Shown: positions 7,696 through 15,774 of the stretch, in pieces
Layout of the letters: every line of letters begins with the position of its first letter
How positions within the stretch are numbered: position 1 is the stretch's first letter
Assembly: GCF_000974485.1 (NCBI RefSeq)
Contig: NZ_BBOM01000011.1
Coordinates: 558,001-622,000, forward strand
From: Streptomyces sp. NBRC 109706
GTDB taxonomy: Bacteria; Actinomycetota; Actinomycetes; Streptomycetales; Streptomycetaceae
Direction: 5' to 3'
DNA: 64,000 bases
The notes under the pieces: model-generated
The model's database searches: none
Told to the model about the DNA's origin: nothing
What the model saw: only the letters and a program-made list of their open reading frames with translations
Translations under genes and position numbers: made by a program

Positions 7696-8670
7696 TCAGT
7701 GCCGGCCGCCGCCACCGCGCGCAGCGTGTCGGCGTTCGGCGTAGGCGAGGTCGTCGCGCCAGAGGCGGGCCGCCGTGGCGCGGGTCAGGGGGCGGAGCAG
7801 GGGGGACAGGGCGCGGGCCACGGCGAAGCCGCGTCGTGGCGATGTGGCGAGCACCGCCTCGACCACGGCGGTGCGGGGCCCCGCGCCCAGCGGGGTGGCG
7901 TGGGTCTCGACCACCGAGCCGACGCCCTCGCCCGCGACGATCCGCATCACCACGGTGCGCGGTCCCGGCGCGGTGAACGCCGCGGTGACCGGGACGACGA
8001 GTCGCCCGGCGACCCGGAAGGAGACGTCGACCAGCAGCGTGTCCGTCCCGTCGGCCGCCGGCTCCCGCACCGTCAGGTCGACGAACGAGTAGGGGTGCAG
8101 CCACGCGCCGTGCCAGGGGTCGAGGCGGTTGGCCAGCACATCGGTCGGCTCGCAGCGGCCCACCCCGGTGTAGACGGCGACGAGCGCGCTCCCGGGGTCC
8201 GGCCGCTCCGGAAGCGGTGGGCGGGCCAGCGGCGGCTCGCCGCCGACCGCGTCCAGCCGCACCCAGAGCAACGTCCCGTCGTCCCAGGTGGGATACGGTT
8301 CCCAGCCGGCGAACGGGCCGCCGTCCAGCTTCAGTCCGTGCCAGGGGCAGACCAGACAGCCGGCGCGCACCGGCGCGCGACGCAGCGGCGCGCCCAGGTG
8401 CGGGCAGGCGCCCGGGCCGCCCCGGAGCCGGCCGCCGGCGTCCCGCCACAGCACCACCTCACGACCGGCGACCGTACGGCCCAGCGGCCGGTCGTCGCGC
8501 AGGTCCCGACTGGCGCCCACCACATACCAGTTGCCGCTGGGTCGCGCCTCGGCCCGCCGGACGGCCCGGGCGATCAGTTCCGGCCTGGCCGCCCGCCAGG
8601 TGGGGCGCTGCGCCTCCCAGGGCACGGCGTCGCGCCGCGCGCGCAGCGGGAGGCGGCGGCCGGCCCTCAT
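7696..8670 (-). CDS. Rieske 2Fe-2S protein with DUF5914 domain, carotenoid operon
   Basis: A 324-residue protein with an N-terminal Rieske domain. Cluster ligands are visible as C89-P-H91, then 16 residues, then C108-P-W-H111 (motif CLVCPWHG). The rest matches the DUF5914 type found in Streptomyces carotenoid clusters; DPWHGAWLHPYSF near residue 185 may be part of a mononuclear metal site. It is the last gene of the crtI-crtB operon, its ATG overlapping the crtB stop, and sits where crtV sits in published crtE-I-B-V operons. A ring-hydroxylating or other oxidative step on a carotenoid is plausible, but its reaction is not established. The stop codon falls in the CACTGACGCG module shared with crtU. 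Confidence 0.88.
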   Translation of the reverse strand: MRAGRRLPLRARRDAVPWEAQRPTWRAARPELIARAVRRAEARPSGNWYVVGASRDLRDDRPLGRTVAGREVVLWRDAGGRLRGGPGACPHLGAPLRRAPVRAGCLVCPWHGLKLDGGPFAGWEPYPTWDDGTLLWVRLDAVGGEPPLARPPLPERPDPGSALVAVYTGVGRCEPTDVLANRLDPWHGAWLHPYSFVDLTVREPAADGTDTLLVDVSFRVAGRLVVPVTAAFTAPGPRTVVMRIVAGEGVGSVVETHATPLGAGPRTAVVEAVLATSPRRGFAVARALSPLLRPLTRATAARLWRDDLAYAERRHAARGGGGRH

Positions 8671-9626
8671 TCCGCGTCCGCCGGCATCGGCCGCCGCCCC
8701 CGGGCGCGGGCCGCGACGGCGCCGGCCGCGCCGGCCAGCGCCACCCGGGCCCGGCGCGCCCGGCCGACCGTCACCCGTCGCCGCAGCACCGGGTACTCCG
8801 CCCGGTCGACGGCCAGCACGATGTCCCGGTAGAGCACGAACGCCGCCCGCACACAGGGCCGGGACACCGGGTCGAGCTGCGCGATGCCCGGTTCGGCCGC
8901 GCGGTAGACCGCCAGCGTGAGCCCGGCCGTGGCGCGCAGCGCCGCCGTGATCCGCGGCTCCCTGGCCCCCGTCAACCGGCCCCAGGTCAGCAGCTCGCGG
9001 TTCACGCCGTGCGCGGCCAGCAGGTCGGCCGGCAGATAGATCCGGCCCCGGTCGAGATCCTCGCCCACATCGCGCAGGAAGTTGGTCAGTTGGAACGCCA
9101 CCCCCAGCGCGGAGGCGTGTTCGGCGGCCTGTTCGCGCGGCACCACCGTGCCCAGCACCGGCAGCAGCTGGAGGCCGATCACCGCCGCCGAACCGTGCAT
9201 ATAGCCGCGCAGCGCCTCGTAGTCGGGGTAGTCGGTGACCGTCAGATCGCTGCGCATCGAGGCCATGAACGCGGTGAAGTAGCGGGCGTCGATGGCGTAT
9301 TCGGCCACGGTGTGCGCCAGGGCGCGCACCACCGGGTGCACGGTGCGCGCCCCGCGCAGGCCCAGGGCCAGCTCCTCCTCCAGCGTGGTCAGCGCCCGCT
9401 CCCGCTGGGCGACCGAGGCCGCCGTGCCCAGGTCGTCCACGATCTCGTCGGCCCGGCGGGCGAATCCGTAGAGCGCGTGCACGGCGGGCCGGCGGGCGGG
9501 TGGCAGTATCCGGGTGGCGAGGAAGTAGGTGCGGCCGTGGTGGGCGTTGAGCGCCCGGCAGCTGGCGTAGGCGGCGCGCAGTCCGGGATCGGCGATCCCG
9601 GCGGCGTCCAGCTCCCGCCGGGTCAC
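8667..9626 (-). CDS. crtB: Phytoene synthase CrtB
   Basis: Condenses two geranylgeranyl diphosphates to phytoene, the first committed carotenoid step; 319 residues, normal for the squalene/phytoene synthase family. Both aspartate-rich Mg-diphosphate motifs are present: DEIVDD at residues 60-65 and DVGEDLDRGR at 186-195. The substrate-binding YGFARRAD and GVAFQLTNFLRD stretches are intact. The start is the GTG overlapping the crtI stop (GTGA). The frame stays open upstream across crtI, but that part lacks family similarity. Cotranscribed with crtI and the DUF5914 gene. No geranylgeranyl diphosphate synthase (crtE) is found in the window, so the substrate must come from elsewhere. Confidence 0.94.
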   Translation of the reverse strand: MTRRELDAAGIADPGLRAAYASCRALNAHHGRTYFLATRILPPARRPAVHALYGFARRADEIVDDLGTAASVAQRERALTTLEEELALGLRGARTVHPVVRALAHTVAEYAIDARYFTAFMASMRSDLTVTDYPDYEALRGYMHGSAAVIGLQLLPVLGTVVPREQAAEHASALGVAFQLTNFLRDVGEDLDRGRIYLPADLLAAHGVNRELLTWGRLTGAREPRITAALRATAGLTLAVYRAAEPGIAQLDPVSRPCVRAAFVLYRDIVLAVDRAEYPVLRRRVTVGRARRARVALAGAAGAVAARARGRRPMPADAE

Positions 9627-11119
9627 CGTTCGGCTCCGCCGGTCACCCGGGCCGCCGCCAGCTTCCCGGAGAGCAGGGCCATCGGCACGCCCACGCCCGG
9701 CGTGGTGCCGCAGCCGGCGAGCACCGCGTTCCCGGTGCCGCGCACCAGGTTGCGGGGGCGGAACGGGCCGGTCTGCGCCAGGGTGTGGGCCAGCGAGAAC
9801 GGGGTGCCGGCCGGATGCCCCTGCGCGCTCCAGTACGCCGGCGTGACCAGGCACTCCTCCTCGACGCCCGCCGCGAGACCGGTCAGCCCCCGGCGTTCCA
9901 GCACGGCCAGCAGGCCGTTCCGGTAGCGGGGCCCCAGCTCCCGCCACTCGATGGGCCCCGGCCCGATCGCGGTGTTGGGGCAGGGCGCGAGAACGGAGAG
10001 CAGCTCGCGCCCGGCCGGCGCGAGGCCGGGATCGCTCGCGGTGGGGCGGGTGATGAGCAACGAGGGGTCGGTCATCGGCCGGCCCTCGGCGGTCAGCTGC
10101 TGGAAGGTCCGCTCCCAGGCCCGGCCGAACGACAGGGTGTGATGGGCGAGTTGGCCGAGTTCCGGGCACGCGCGGTCGATCCCCAGATGGAGGACCACGG
10201 CCGAGGGGGCGTACCGCTGGGGTACGGGACGGCGTGGGGTGCGGCCCAACAGCCGGTAGGCGACGGGCAGATCGGGGGTGAGGACGACCGCGTCGCAGCG
10301 GACGCGATCCCTGTCGGTCAGTACGGCGGTGATCCGCGCGCCGGAACGTTCGAGACCGATCACCGCCTCGCCGTACCGCAGGCGCGCGCCGGCGTCGGCC
10401 GCGGCGTCCGCCAGCGCGCGCGGCAGGGCGTGCACGCCCCCGCGCGGGAACCACACCCCCGCCACGGTGTCCATATAGGCGATCACGGCATAGGCGGCCA
10501 GCGCCCGGTCCGGTGGCACGCCCGCGTAGAGCGACTGGAAGGTGAAGACGCGCCGCAGCCGTTCGTCGGTGAGGAAGCGGCGCACCCGGCCGTCCAGGCG
10601 GCCGAGGCCGCCGAGCGCGGCCAGCCGTGCCAGGTCCCGGTTGAGCAGGCTCAGCGGGGAGTCGAAGTTGCTGTCGATGAAGCGCCTCATCTGCACCGCG
10701 TGGAGCCGTTCCAGCCAGCCCCGCAGCCGCCGGTAGCCCGCCGCCTCCCGCGCGCCGGCGAACCGGGTCACCTCCTGTTCCATCGCCTCGGGGTCGGTGT
10801 GCACCGCGAGGTGGTCGCCGTCGGCGAAGCGGGCCAGATAGGCCGGGTGCAGCGGCATGAGGTCGAGGCGGTCGCCAAGTTTCTCGCCCACCGCGGCGAG
10901 CGGTTCCTCCATCAGGTCCGGCATGGTCAGCACGGTGGGGCCGGTGTCGAGGTGGTAGCCGCTCCTGACCCAGCGGCCCGCCCGGCCGCCGGGCAGGGCC
11001 TCCCGTTCGACCACCGTCACCCGCCGGCCGGCGCCCAGCAGATGGAGCGCGGTGGCCAGGCCGGCAAGACCGGCGCCGACCACCACCACATGGTCGGTCG
11101 GTCCCGACAGTCGCCTCAT
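9623..11119 (-). CDS. crtI: Phytoene desaturase CrtI
   Basis: FAD-dependent desaturase that turns phytoene into lycopene; 498 residues, full length. The N-terminal dinucleotide motif VVVVGAGLAGLATALHL is at residues 11-27, with VVEREALPGGRAGRW and the GYHLDTGPTVLTMPDL signature following. The C-terminal FAD segment NAVLAGCGTTPGVGVPMALL is near residue 465. The ATG overlaps the stop of an 18-codon upstream ORF, and the stop overlaps the crtB start, so translation of the whole operon is coupled. In most Streptomyces clusters crtE sits directly upstream; here it is replaced by that mini-ORF. Confidence 0.95.
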   Translation of the reverse strand: MRRLSGPTDHVVVVGAGLAGLATALHLLGAGRRVTVVEREALPGGRAGRWVRSGYHLDTGPTVLTMPDLMEEPLAAVGEKLGDRLDLMPLHPAYLARFADGDHLAVHTDPEAMEQEVTRFAGAREAAGYRRLRGWLERLHAVQMRRFIDSNFDSPLSLLNRDLARLAALGGLGRLDGRVRRFLTDERLRRVFTFQSLYAGVPPDRALAAYAVIAYMDTVAGVWFPRGGVHALPRALADAAADAGARLRYGEAVIGLERSGARITAVLTDRDRVRCDAVVLTPDLPVAYRLLGRTPRRPVPQRYAPSAVVLHLGIDRACPELGQLAHHTLSFGRAWERTFQQLTAEGRPMTDPSLLITRPTASDPGLAPAGRELLSVLAPCPNTAIGPGPIEWRELGPRYRNGLLAVLERRGLTGLAAGVEEECLVTPAYWSAQGHPAGTPFSLAHTLAQTGPFRPRNLVRGTGNAVLAGCGTTPGVGVPMALLSGKLAAARVTGGAER

Positions 11120-11172
11120 GCCCTGCCCCCCGTCGCCTGGGTGTCCGCGGGGTTGACCGGGGTGTCGCGCAT
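11116..11172 (-). CDS. 18-codon leader ORF upstream of crtI
   Basis: A short frame encodes MRDTPVNPADTQATGGRA and ends in an ATGA overlap with crtI. Its ATG has a strong ribosome site (GAGGAGGAG, 6 nt upstream), better than anything available to crtI itself, so ribosomes probably load here and reinitiate at crtI. The same frame is open upstream to the protease stop, but offers only a GTG at 11250. It may be a leader peptide, or the remnant left by a deletion of crtE, which usually occupies this place. No similarity is claimed for the peptide. Confidence 0.5.
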   Translation of the reverse strand: MRDTPVNPADTQATGGRA

Positions 11173-11245
11173 CGCCGCTCCTCCTCGGGCCGGACGGTCG
11201 GGCGCGCGCCGGGGGCGGCCCGCCGTGGCGTCCTCGACGCCGCGG

Positions 11246-11268
11246 ACCACCTCATCACGCTTGGTGGT
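11246..11268. promoter_or_regulatory. Inverted repeat upstream of the crtI operon
   Basis: ACCACC at 11246-11251 and GGTGGT at 11263-11268 form an 11-nt-spaced inverted repeat, about 75 nt upstream of the leader ORF. It is the only symmetrical element I see in this 189-nt promoter region and could be the operator of the carotenoid operon (such operons are often light-controlled by LitR-type regulators). The regulator is not identified. Confidence 0.35.
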
Positions 11269-11361
11269 GAATTGTCCGGATGGCGTGTCCGAGGCGGCCC
11301 CATCGGCGGAGTCGACGGGGAGCGGGGAGCCGCCCGGCCGGGACGGCCCCCCGTGCCGCCG

Positions 11362-12246
11362 CTACACCTGGTAGCGGTCCTTCAGATGGCGCCAGAAGTC
11401 CCTGGCCATCCAGGCGTCGAACCCGGTGATCTCACTGGCGGTGCCGGCCTTCATCAGAAAGCCGGAGACGCCGGTCGGGGTCCAGTCGTAGAAGTCGTCG
11501 AGGCCGAGGGTGTGCCCGATCTCGTGGAGCAGGATATGGATGTTCTCCTGGCCGAGGGCGCCGACGAAGTACTCCCGGCCCATCCGCTGCCCCCAGTCGC
11601 CGCCGGCCCCGCCGCCGAAGCCGTCGGTCAGCCAGAGCGACTGGTCGAAGTGCCGGGCCTCGCCGCCAGGACAGTCGGAGTAGTCGCCGTCCTGGTGGAA
11701 GAAACGGTCGCACTCCGGGGCGCAGCGCGGGGCGCCCCCGCCGTCCAGGTCGCCGATGTAGAGATCCACCGCGTCGTCGTCCCACTGGAGGGTCGACCGG
11801 TCGGCCGCCGCCCAGCCCACCACGGTGACGGGCACCCGGTCGTAGGGGAAGCCGTCGAATCCGTCGATGGCCTCGAACCACCGGTTGACCTGCTCGTCCA
11901 GCACGGTGTGGACGCGGTCGCGCAGTTCGGCGTCGACCGGCGTGGTGGACTCCCAGCGGACGCAGTACTGCAGCGTGCCTCCGTTGGCCATGATGTGGTC
12001 CCAGCCGTAGTTGGGGAAGCCCAACAGGTCGGGATAGGTGTCCTCCATATGCCGCCAGACCTCGTCGAGCCCGACGGCGTACTCCGCCGGCGGGTTCCAC
12101 GCGTCGTCCGGATGGTCCGCCGGGCCTGGCCCCTGCGCGGCGGCCGAAGGGCCGAGCAGCGCGGTGAGCAGAACGAGCAGTAGGGCGCCGACGGACGCCA
12201 GGGCGCCACGTCGTGGGGGCGCGCCGGGCCTTGGATGGTGACGCAC
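11362..12246 (-). CDS. Secreted zinc metalloprotease (metzincin-like)
   Basis: Predicted secreted protein of 294 residues. A hydrophobic signal segment (VGALLLVLLTALLGPSAAAQ) spans roughly residues 18-38. The zinc site is HEIGHTLGLDD near residue 241, the HExxHxxGxxD motif of metzincins, and FLMKAG about 23 residues later fits the Met-turn. Six or so cysteines in the middle suggest disulfides. It resembles extracellular proteins of actinomycetes and fungi with HEIGHTLGLDDFYDW. The GTG at 12246 has AGGAG at 6-nt spacing and is preferred over a TTG two codons upstream. It is a single gene; the substrate is unknown. Confidence 0.83.
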   Translation of the reverse strand: MRHHPRPGAPPRRGALASVGALLLVLLTALLGPSAAAQGPGPADHPDDAWNPPAEYAVGLDEVWRHMEDTYPDLLGFPNYGWDHIMANGGTLQYCVRWESTTPVDAELRDRVHTVLDEQVNRWFEAIDGFDGFPYDRVPVTVVGWAAADRSTLQWDDDAVDLYIGDLDGGGAPRCAPECDRFFHQDGDYSDCPGGEARHFDQSLWLTDGFGGGAGGDWGQRMGREYFVGALGQENIHILLHEIGHTLGLDDFYDWTPTGVSGFLMKAGTASEITGFDAWMARDFWRHLKDRYQV

Positions 12247-12351
12247 GGGCAACTCCTGTTCCCGAGAGGGGCGGACGGTCCTGATGCCCGTCCGTCGCCC
12301 TCTGGTGGTCGCCGGCGCGTCAGGGGTTGCCGCCCGGGCGCGCTCCGCCGG

Positions 12352-13443
12352 TCAGTCCGGTTGGCCGCCGCAGGATTCGCGGACCTCAAGGGTGGGCCAC
12401 AGTTGCACCCGGTGGACGGGGCGGCGTCCGACCTCGGTGGCCCGGGCCAGGGCCAACTCGGCGGCGAGCTGGCCGAGTCGGTGCTTCTGGGGGCGTACGG
12501 CGGTGAGTGGGGGGTCGGAGGTGGCGGCGACCTCGTCGTCGTAGGAGATGACGGCGAGTTCGTCGGGGACGGTGATGCCGAGGTCCCTGGCGCGCTCCAC
12601 CATGCCGATCGCCTCGCGGTCGGAGTGCACCAGGAGTGCGGTGGCGCCGAGTTCGCGGCAGCGGCGCAGCACGGTGTCGTAGGTGGTGGCCCAGCCGGGT
12701 GTGCCGTAGACGGCGAGTTCGAAGAGTCGGCTGTCGGGGTGGGGGAGGCCGAGTTCGGTCAGGGTGTCGTGCCAGCCCTGGCGGAGGGCGCGGCTGGTGG
12801 GGGACTGGCGGGAGAGGACGAGGGCGATGTCGCGGTGGCCGAGGGTGACCAGGTGGCGTACCGCGAGGCCAGCGCCGATGGCATGTGCGGTGGTGGCCGC
12901 GTCCAGCGCCAACGTGGGGAGTTCCGGGGGCGGTTGGCGTTCGATCAGGATGACGGGGACGGGTCGGGCGGCGAGCCAGCGCAGCAGGTCGAGTCCGTAG
13001 GCGCCGGTGACGACGGGGGCGACGAGGAGGGTGCGGACGCCGCGTTCGAGGAGGGCGGTGATCTGGCGGCGGTCCTCGCCGGGTTCGTAGCTGGAGACCC
13101 GCATGACCAGGCGCCCGTCGGCGGCGTTGACGGCGGTCTGGGCGCCCTGGATGACCTGGGGCCAGTAGTACTCGACGGAGGGCACGACCATGCCGAGCAG
13201 GATGCCGGCGGTGGTGGGGCCGAAGGTGGTGCGCTGGGGTTCGGGTTCGCGGCCGGTGCGGTGGGAGAGGGTGATGCCGCCGTGTACGCGGCGCAGCAGG
13301 CCGCGGTCGGCGAGGGCGGTGACGTCCCGTCGGATGGTGACCGCGGAGACGTTCAGCTGATCGACGAGTTCGCTCAGTCGTACGGTGCCGTGTTGGCGTA
13401 CGGCGGTCAGGATGCGTTCCTGGCGCTCGGACGGTAGGAACAC
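12352..13443 (-). CDS. DeoR-type HTH fused to LacI-type sensor domain, regulator of the sugar operon
   Basis: A 363-residue repressor. The N-terminus is a DeoR winged helix (SERQERILTAVRQHGTVRLS, VSAVTIRRDVTALADRGLLRRVHGG, residues 5-55), and the rest is a LacI/GalR periplasmic-binding domain ending in the usual TAVRPQKHRLGQLAAEL region. This DeoR-HTH plus LacI-sensor combination is common in actinobacterial sugar loci. GTG 13443 has GAGGGG at 6 nt; a GTG two codons earlier touches the ribosome site and is less likely. It is divergent from the importer operon starting at 13562 and probably represses it through the repeats between them. Confidence 0.9.
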   Translation of the reverse strand: MFLPSERQERILTAVRQHGTVRLSELVDQLNVSAVTIRRDVTALADRGLLRRVHGGITLSHRTGREPEPQRTTFGPTTAGILLGMVVPSVEYYWPQVIQGAQTAVNAADGRLVMRVSSYEPGEDRRQITALLERGVRTLLVAPVVTGAYGLDLLRWLAARPVPVILIERQPPPELPTLALDAATTAHAIGAGLAVRHLVTLGHRDIALVLSRQSPTSRALRQGWHDTLTELGLPHPDSRLFELAVYGTPGWATTYDTVLRRCRELGATALLVHSDREAIGMVERARDLGITVPDELAVISYDDEVAATSDPPLTAVRPQKHRLGQLAAELALARATEVGRRPVHRVQLWPTLEVRESCGGQPD

Positions 13444-13457
13444 CGCCACCCCCTCAC

Positions 13458-13491
13458 TTTCGTTTCTGATCGATTCTGGTTGTTTCGTTTC
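13458..13491. promoter_or_regulatory. TTTCGTTTC direct repeats, candidate operator
   Basis: Two exact copies of TTTCGTTTC lie at 13458-13466 and 13483-13491, 25 bp apart, in an AT-rich island within the 118-nt divergent promoter region. Placement between the regulator and its presumed target operon makes them candidate binding sites for the DeoR/LacI protein. Confidence 0.5.
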
Positions 13492-13561
13492 GTAGTGATT
13501 GACCGAGCACTATTCCACACGGTGAGGTGAGCCGGCACACCGATCGAGAAAGGAGGGACTC

Positions 13562-14887
13562 ATGGCTCCGCACACCGGATGGTCCCGTCGTGCGTTGTTG
13601 CGTTCGGCGGCCGGGGCCGCCGCGTTCACCGCCGGGGGCGTCGGGCTCGCCGGCTGCGCGTCCTCGACCACCGGGTCCGGGGCGACCCGGGTGACCCTGT
13701 GGTCCTGGATGACGGGGATGGACCAGTACGTGGCGGCGTTCAACGCGGCCCAGGACGAGGTCCATGTCGAGTTGAGCGTGATCGCCGCCGGGCTCTCCGG
13801 GGGCTACGCCCAGCAGACCAACGCGATCAAGGCGCACAACGCGCCCGACATCCTGCATGTCGAGTACCAGGGCCTGATCCAGGTGCTGGCCACCGGCGGG
13901 CTGCGGGAGATCACCGAGGACGTGGCCGACCTGGCCGACGGCTACTCGCCCGCCGCCTGGCGCGCCGTGCGCCCCGACGGGCGCACCTGGGCGGTGCCGA
14001 TGGACATGGCGCCGATGGCCCTGTACTACCGCAAGGACCTCTTCGACGAACACGGCCTCGAAGTCCCACGCGACTGGCCGGAGTTCGCCACCGTCGCCGA
14101 ACAGGTACGGGAGGCAGACGCGGCGGCCCGGCTCACCACCTTCCCGCTCAACGACGGCTCGTTCTTCGCCGGCATGGCCTGGGGCGCGGGCGATCCCTGG
14201 TGGCGGGTGGAGGGCGACACCTGGGTCGTCGACGTCGCGGGCGCCGGCACCCTGCGCACCGCCGCCTACTGGCAGGACCTCCTGGACGCCGACCTGGTCG
14301 CCGGGGGCGGCACCGGCACCCAGGACTGGATCGCCGCCATCCACCAGGGCCGCCTCTGGGGCTATCTGGGCGCCTCCTGGGGCGTGGGCACGCTCAAGAA
14401 GTCCATACCCGACGACGCCGGACGCTGGGCCGTGGCCACCATGCCCACCTGGCCCCAGGGCCCGCCCGCCAACGGCATGCAGGGCGGCACCGCCTTCGGG
14501 ATCTCCGCCGAGAGCAACGTCCCCGAGGCCGCCCTGACCTTCCTGCGCTGGCTGTCCACCGACCCCGAAGTCCCCCGCATCGGCGCCACCTTCACCTCCC
14601 CCTTCCCCGCCTACCTGCCCAACCGCGACATCGCCCGCGAGATCGTCCCGGACGACTACTTCCTGGGCGACCCGGTCTACGACACCCTCGACGAGGCCGA
14701 CGCCCGCGTCCCCGAATGGACCTGGGGCCCCAACGCGCTGGGCCTCTTCTCCTCCGTCGCCGACGCCCTCGGCGGCGTCTCCTCCGGCGCCACCACCCTC
14801 CCGGACGCCGTCCACTCCCTGCAGACCACCGCCGTGAACACCATGCGCGACCGTGGCCTGGCCGTCCGCGAAGGGAGCGCCGAATGA
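13562..14887 (+). CDS. Sugar ABC transporter substrate-binding lipoprotein
   Basis: Extracellular family 1 solute-binding protein, 441 residues. The N-terminus has a twin-arginine-like SRRALLRS at residues 8-15, a hydrophobic core and the lipobox LAGC (cysteine near residue 30), so it should be a Tat- or Sec-exported lipoprotein. The start at 13562 follows GAAAGGAGG at normal distance. The mature protein begins with the family's VTLWSWMTGMDQYVAAFN. It heads a tightly coupled operon: its stop overlaps the first permease start. The substrate is unknown; the DUF2264 enzyme at the operon end suggests an oligosaccharide from plant or other polysaccharide. Confidence 0.92.
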   Translation: MAPHTGWSRRALLRSAAGAAAFTAGGVGLAGCASSTTGSGATRVTLWSWMTGMDQYVAAFNAAQDEVHVELSVIAAGLSGGYAQQTNAIKAHNAPDILHVEYQGLIQVLATGGLREITEDVADLADGYSPAAWRAVRPDGRTWAVPMDMAPMALYYRKDLFDEHGLEVPRDWPEFATVAEQVREADAAARLTTFPLNDGSFFAGMAWGAGDPWWRVEGDTWVVDVAGAGTLRTAAYWQDLLDADLVAGGGTGTQDWIAAIHQGRLWGYLGASWGVGTLKKSIPDDAGRWAVATMPTWPQGPPANGMQGGTAFGISAESNVPEAALTFLRWLSTDPEVPRIGATFTSPFPAYLPNRDIAREIVPDDYFLGDPVYDTLDEADARVPEWTWGPNALGLFSSVADALGGVSSGATTLPDAVHSLQTTAVNTMRDRGLAVREGSAE

Positions 14888-15774
14888 CCACCGAATCCAC
14901 GACGCGCGCGGGCCGCCGCTCCCGGCTCGCCCCGCTGCTGCTGGCCGCCCCCTTCGCGCTGCTGCTGACCGGCACCGTGCTGGTGCCCATCGGCTACGCC
15001 CTCTATCTGAGCCTCTTCACCGAACGCCTCTCCGGCCTCGGCTTCGACGGCCCCCGCGACGTCTTCGTCTGGTTCGCCAACTACACCGACGTCCTCGGCG
15101 ACGAGAACTTCCGCGACAGCGTCGGCAACGTCGCCCGCTACGCCCTGCTGCACGTGCCACTGATGCTGGGCGGCGCCCTGGTCCTGGCGCTGCTGCTGGA
15201 CGGGGCCACCGTTCGGCTGCGCCAACTGTGGTCGCTGGCCGTCTTCCTGCCCTACGCCGTGCCCGGCGTGATCGCCGGCCTGATCTGGGCCTACCTCTAC
15301 AGCCCCGGCATCGGCCCCGTCAACGACATCCTGCCCTTCGACCCGCTGGGCAGCGACGGAGTCCTGCCCTCCATCGTCAACATGGCCACCTGGCAGTGGC
15401 TCGGCTACAACATGATCATTTTCTACACCGCGCTGCGCACCGTGCCCCGTGACGTCCTGGAGGCATCCACCGTGGACGGCGCCGGACCCATCCGCACCGC
15501 GCTGGCCGTCAAGGTGCCGATGATCCGCCCCACCGCCTTCGTCGCACTGGTCTTCACCATCATCGGCTCGCTCCAGCTCTTCACCGAACCCCTGGTACTG
15601 CGGTCCTTCAGCTCCTCCGTCACCAGCACCTGGACGCCCAGCCTCTACGTCTACGAGGCCGCGTTCATCAGCAACGACTACGGCCGGGCCGCCGCGGCCT
15701 CGCTGCTGCTCGCCGTCGCCTGCGCCCTGCTCTCCGCGCTGGTGATGCGCCTGTCCACCCGGAGGTCCCGATGA
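14884..15774 (+). CDS. Sugar ABC transporter permease (MalF type)
   Basis: Membrane subunit of the second importer, 296 residues from the ATG overlapping the binding-protein stop (ATGA). Six hydrophobic segments follow a basic N-terminal tail. The EAA loop reads VLEASTVDGAGPIRTALAVK around residues 191-210 and is followed by VPMIRPT. The stop overlaps the next permease start. It forms a heterodimer with that protein; the ATPase is not encoded here and is presumably an MsiK-type shared subunit. Confidence 0.93.
   Translation: MTTESTTRAGRRSRLAPLLLAAPFALLLTGTVLVPIGYALYLSLFTERLSGLGFDGPRDVFVWFANYTDVLGDENFRDSVGNVARYALLHVPLMLGGALVLALLLDGATVRLRQLWSLAVFLPYAVPGVIAGLIWAYLYSPGIGPVNDILPFDPLGSDGVLPSIVNMATWQWLGYNMIIFYTALRTVPRDVLEASTVDGAGPIRTALAVKVPMIRPTAFVALVFTIIGSLQLFTEPLVLRSFSSSVTSTWTPSLYVYEAAFISNDYGRAAAASLLLAVACALLSALVMRLSTRRSR

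Noticed and set aside
11116..11250. Longer version of the crtI leader ORF starting at GTG 11250
   Set aside because: No ribosome site at the GTG; the ATG at 11172 has a much better one. Not excluded as a remnant of crtE.
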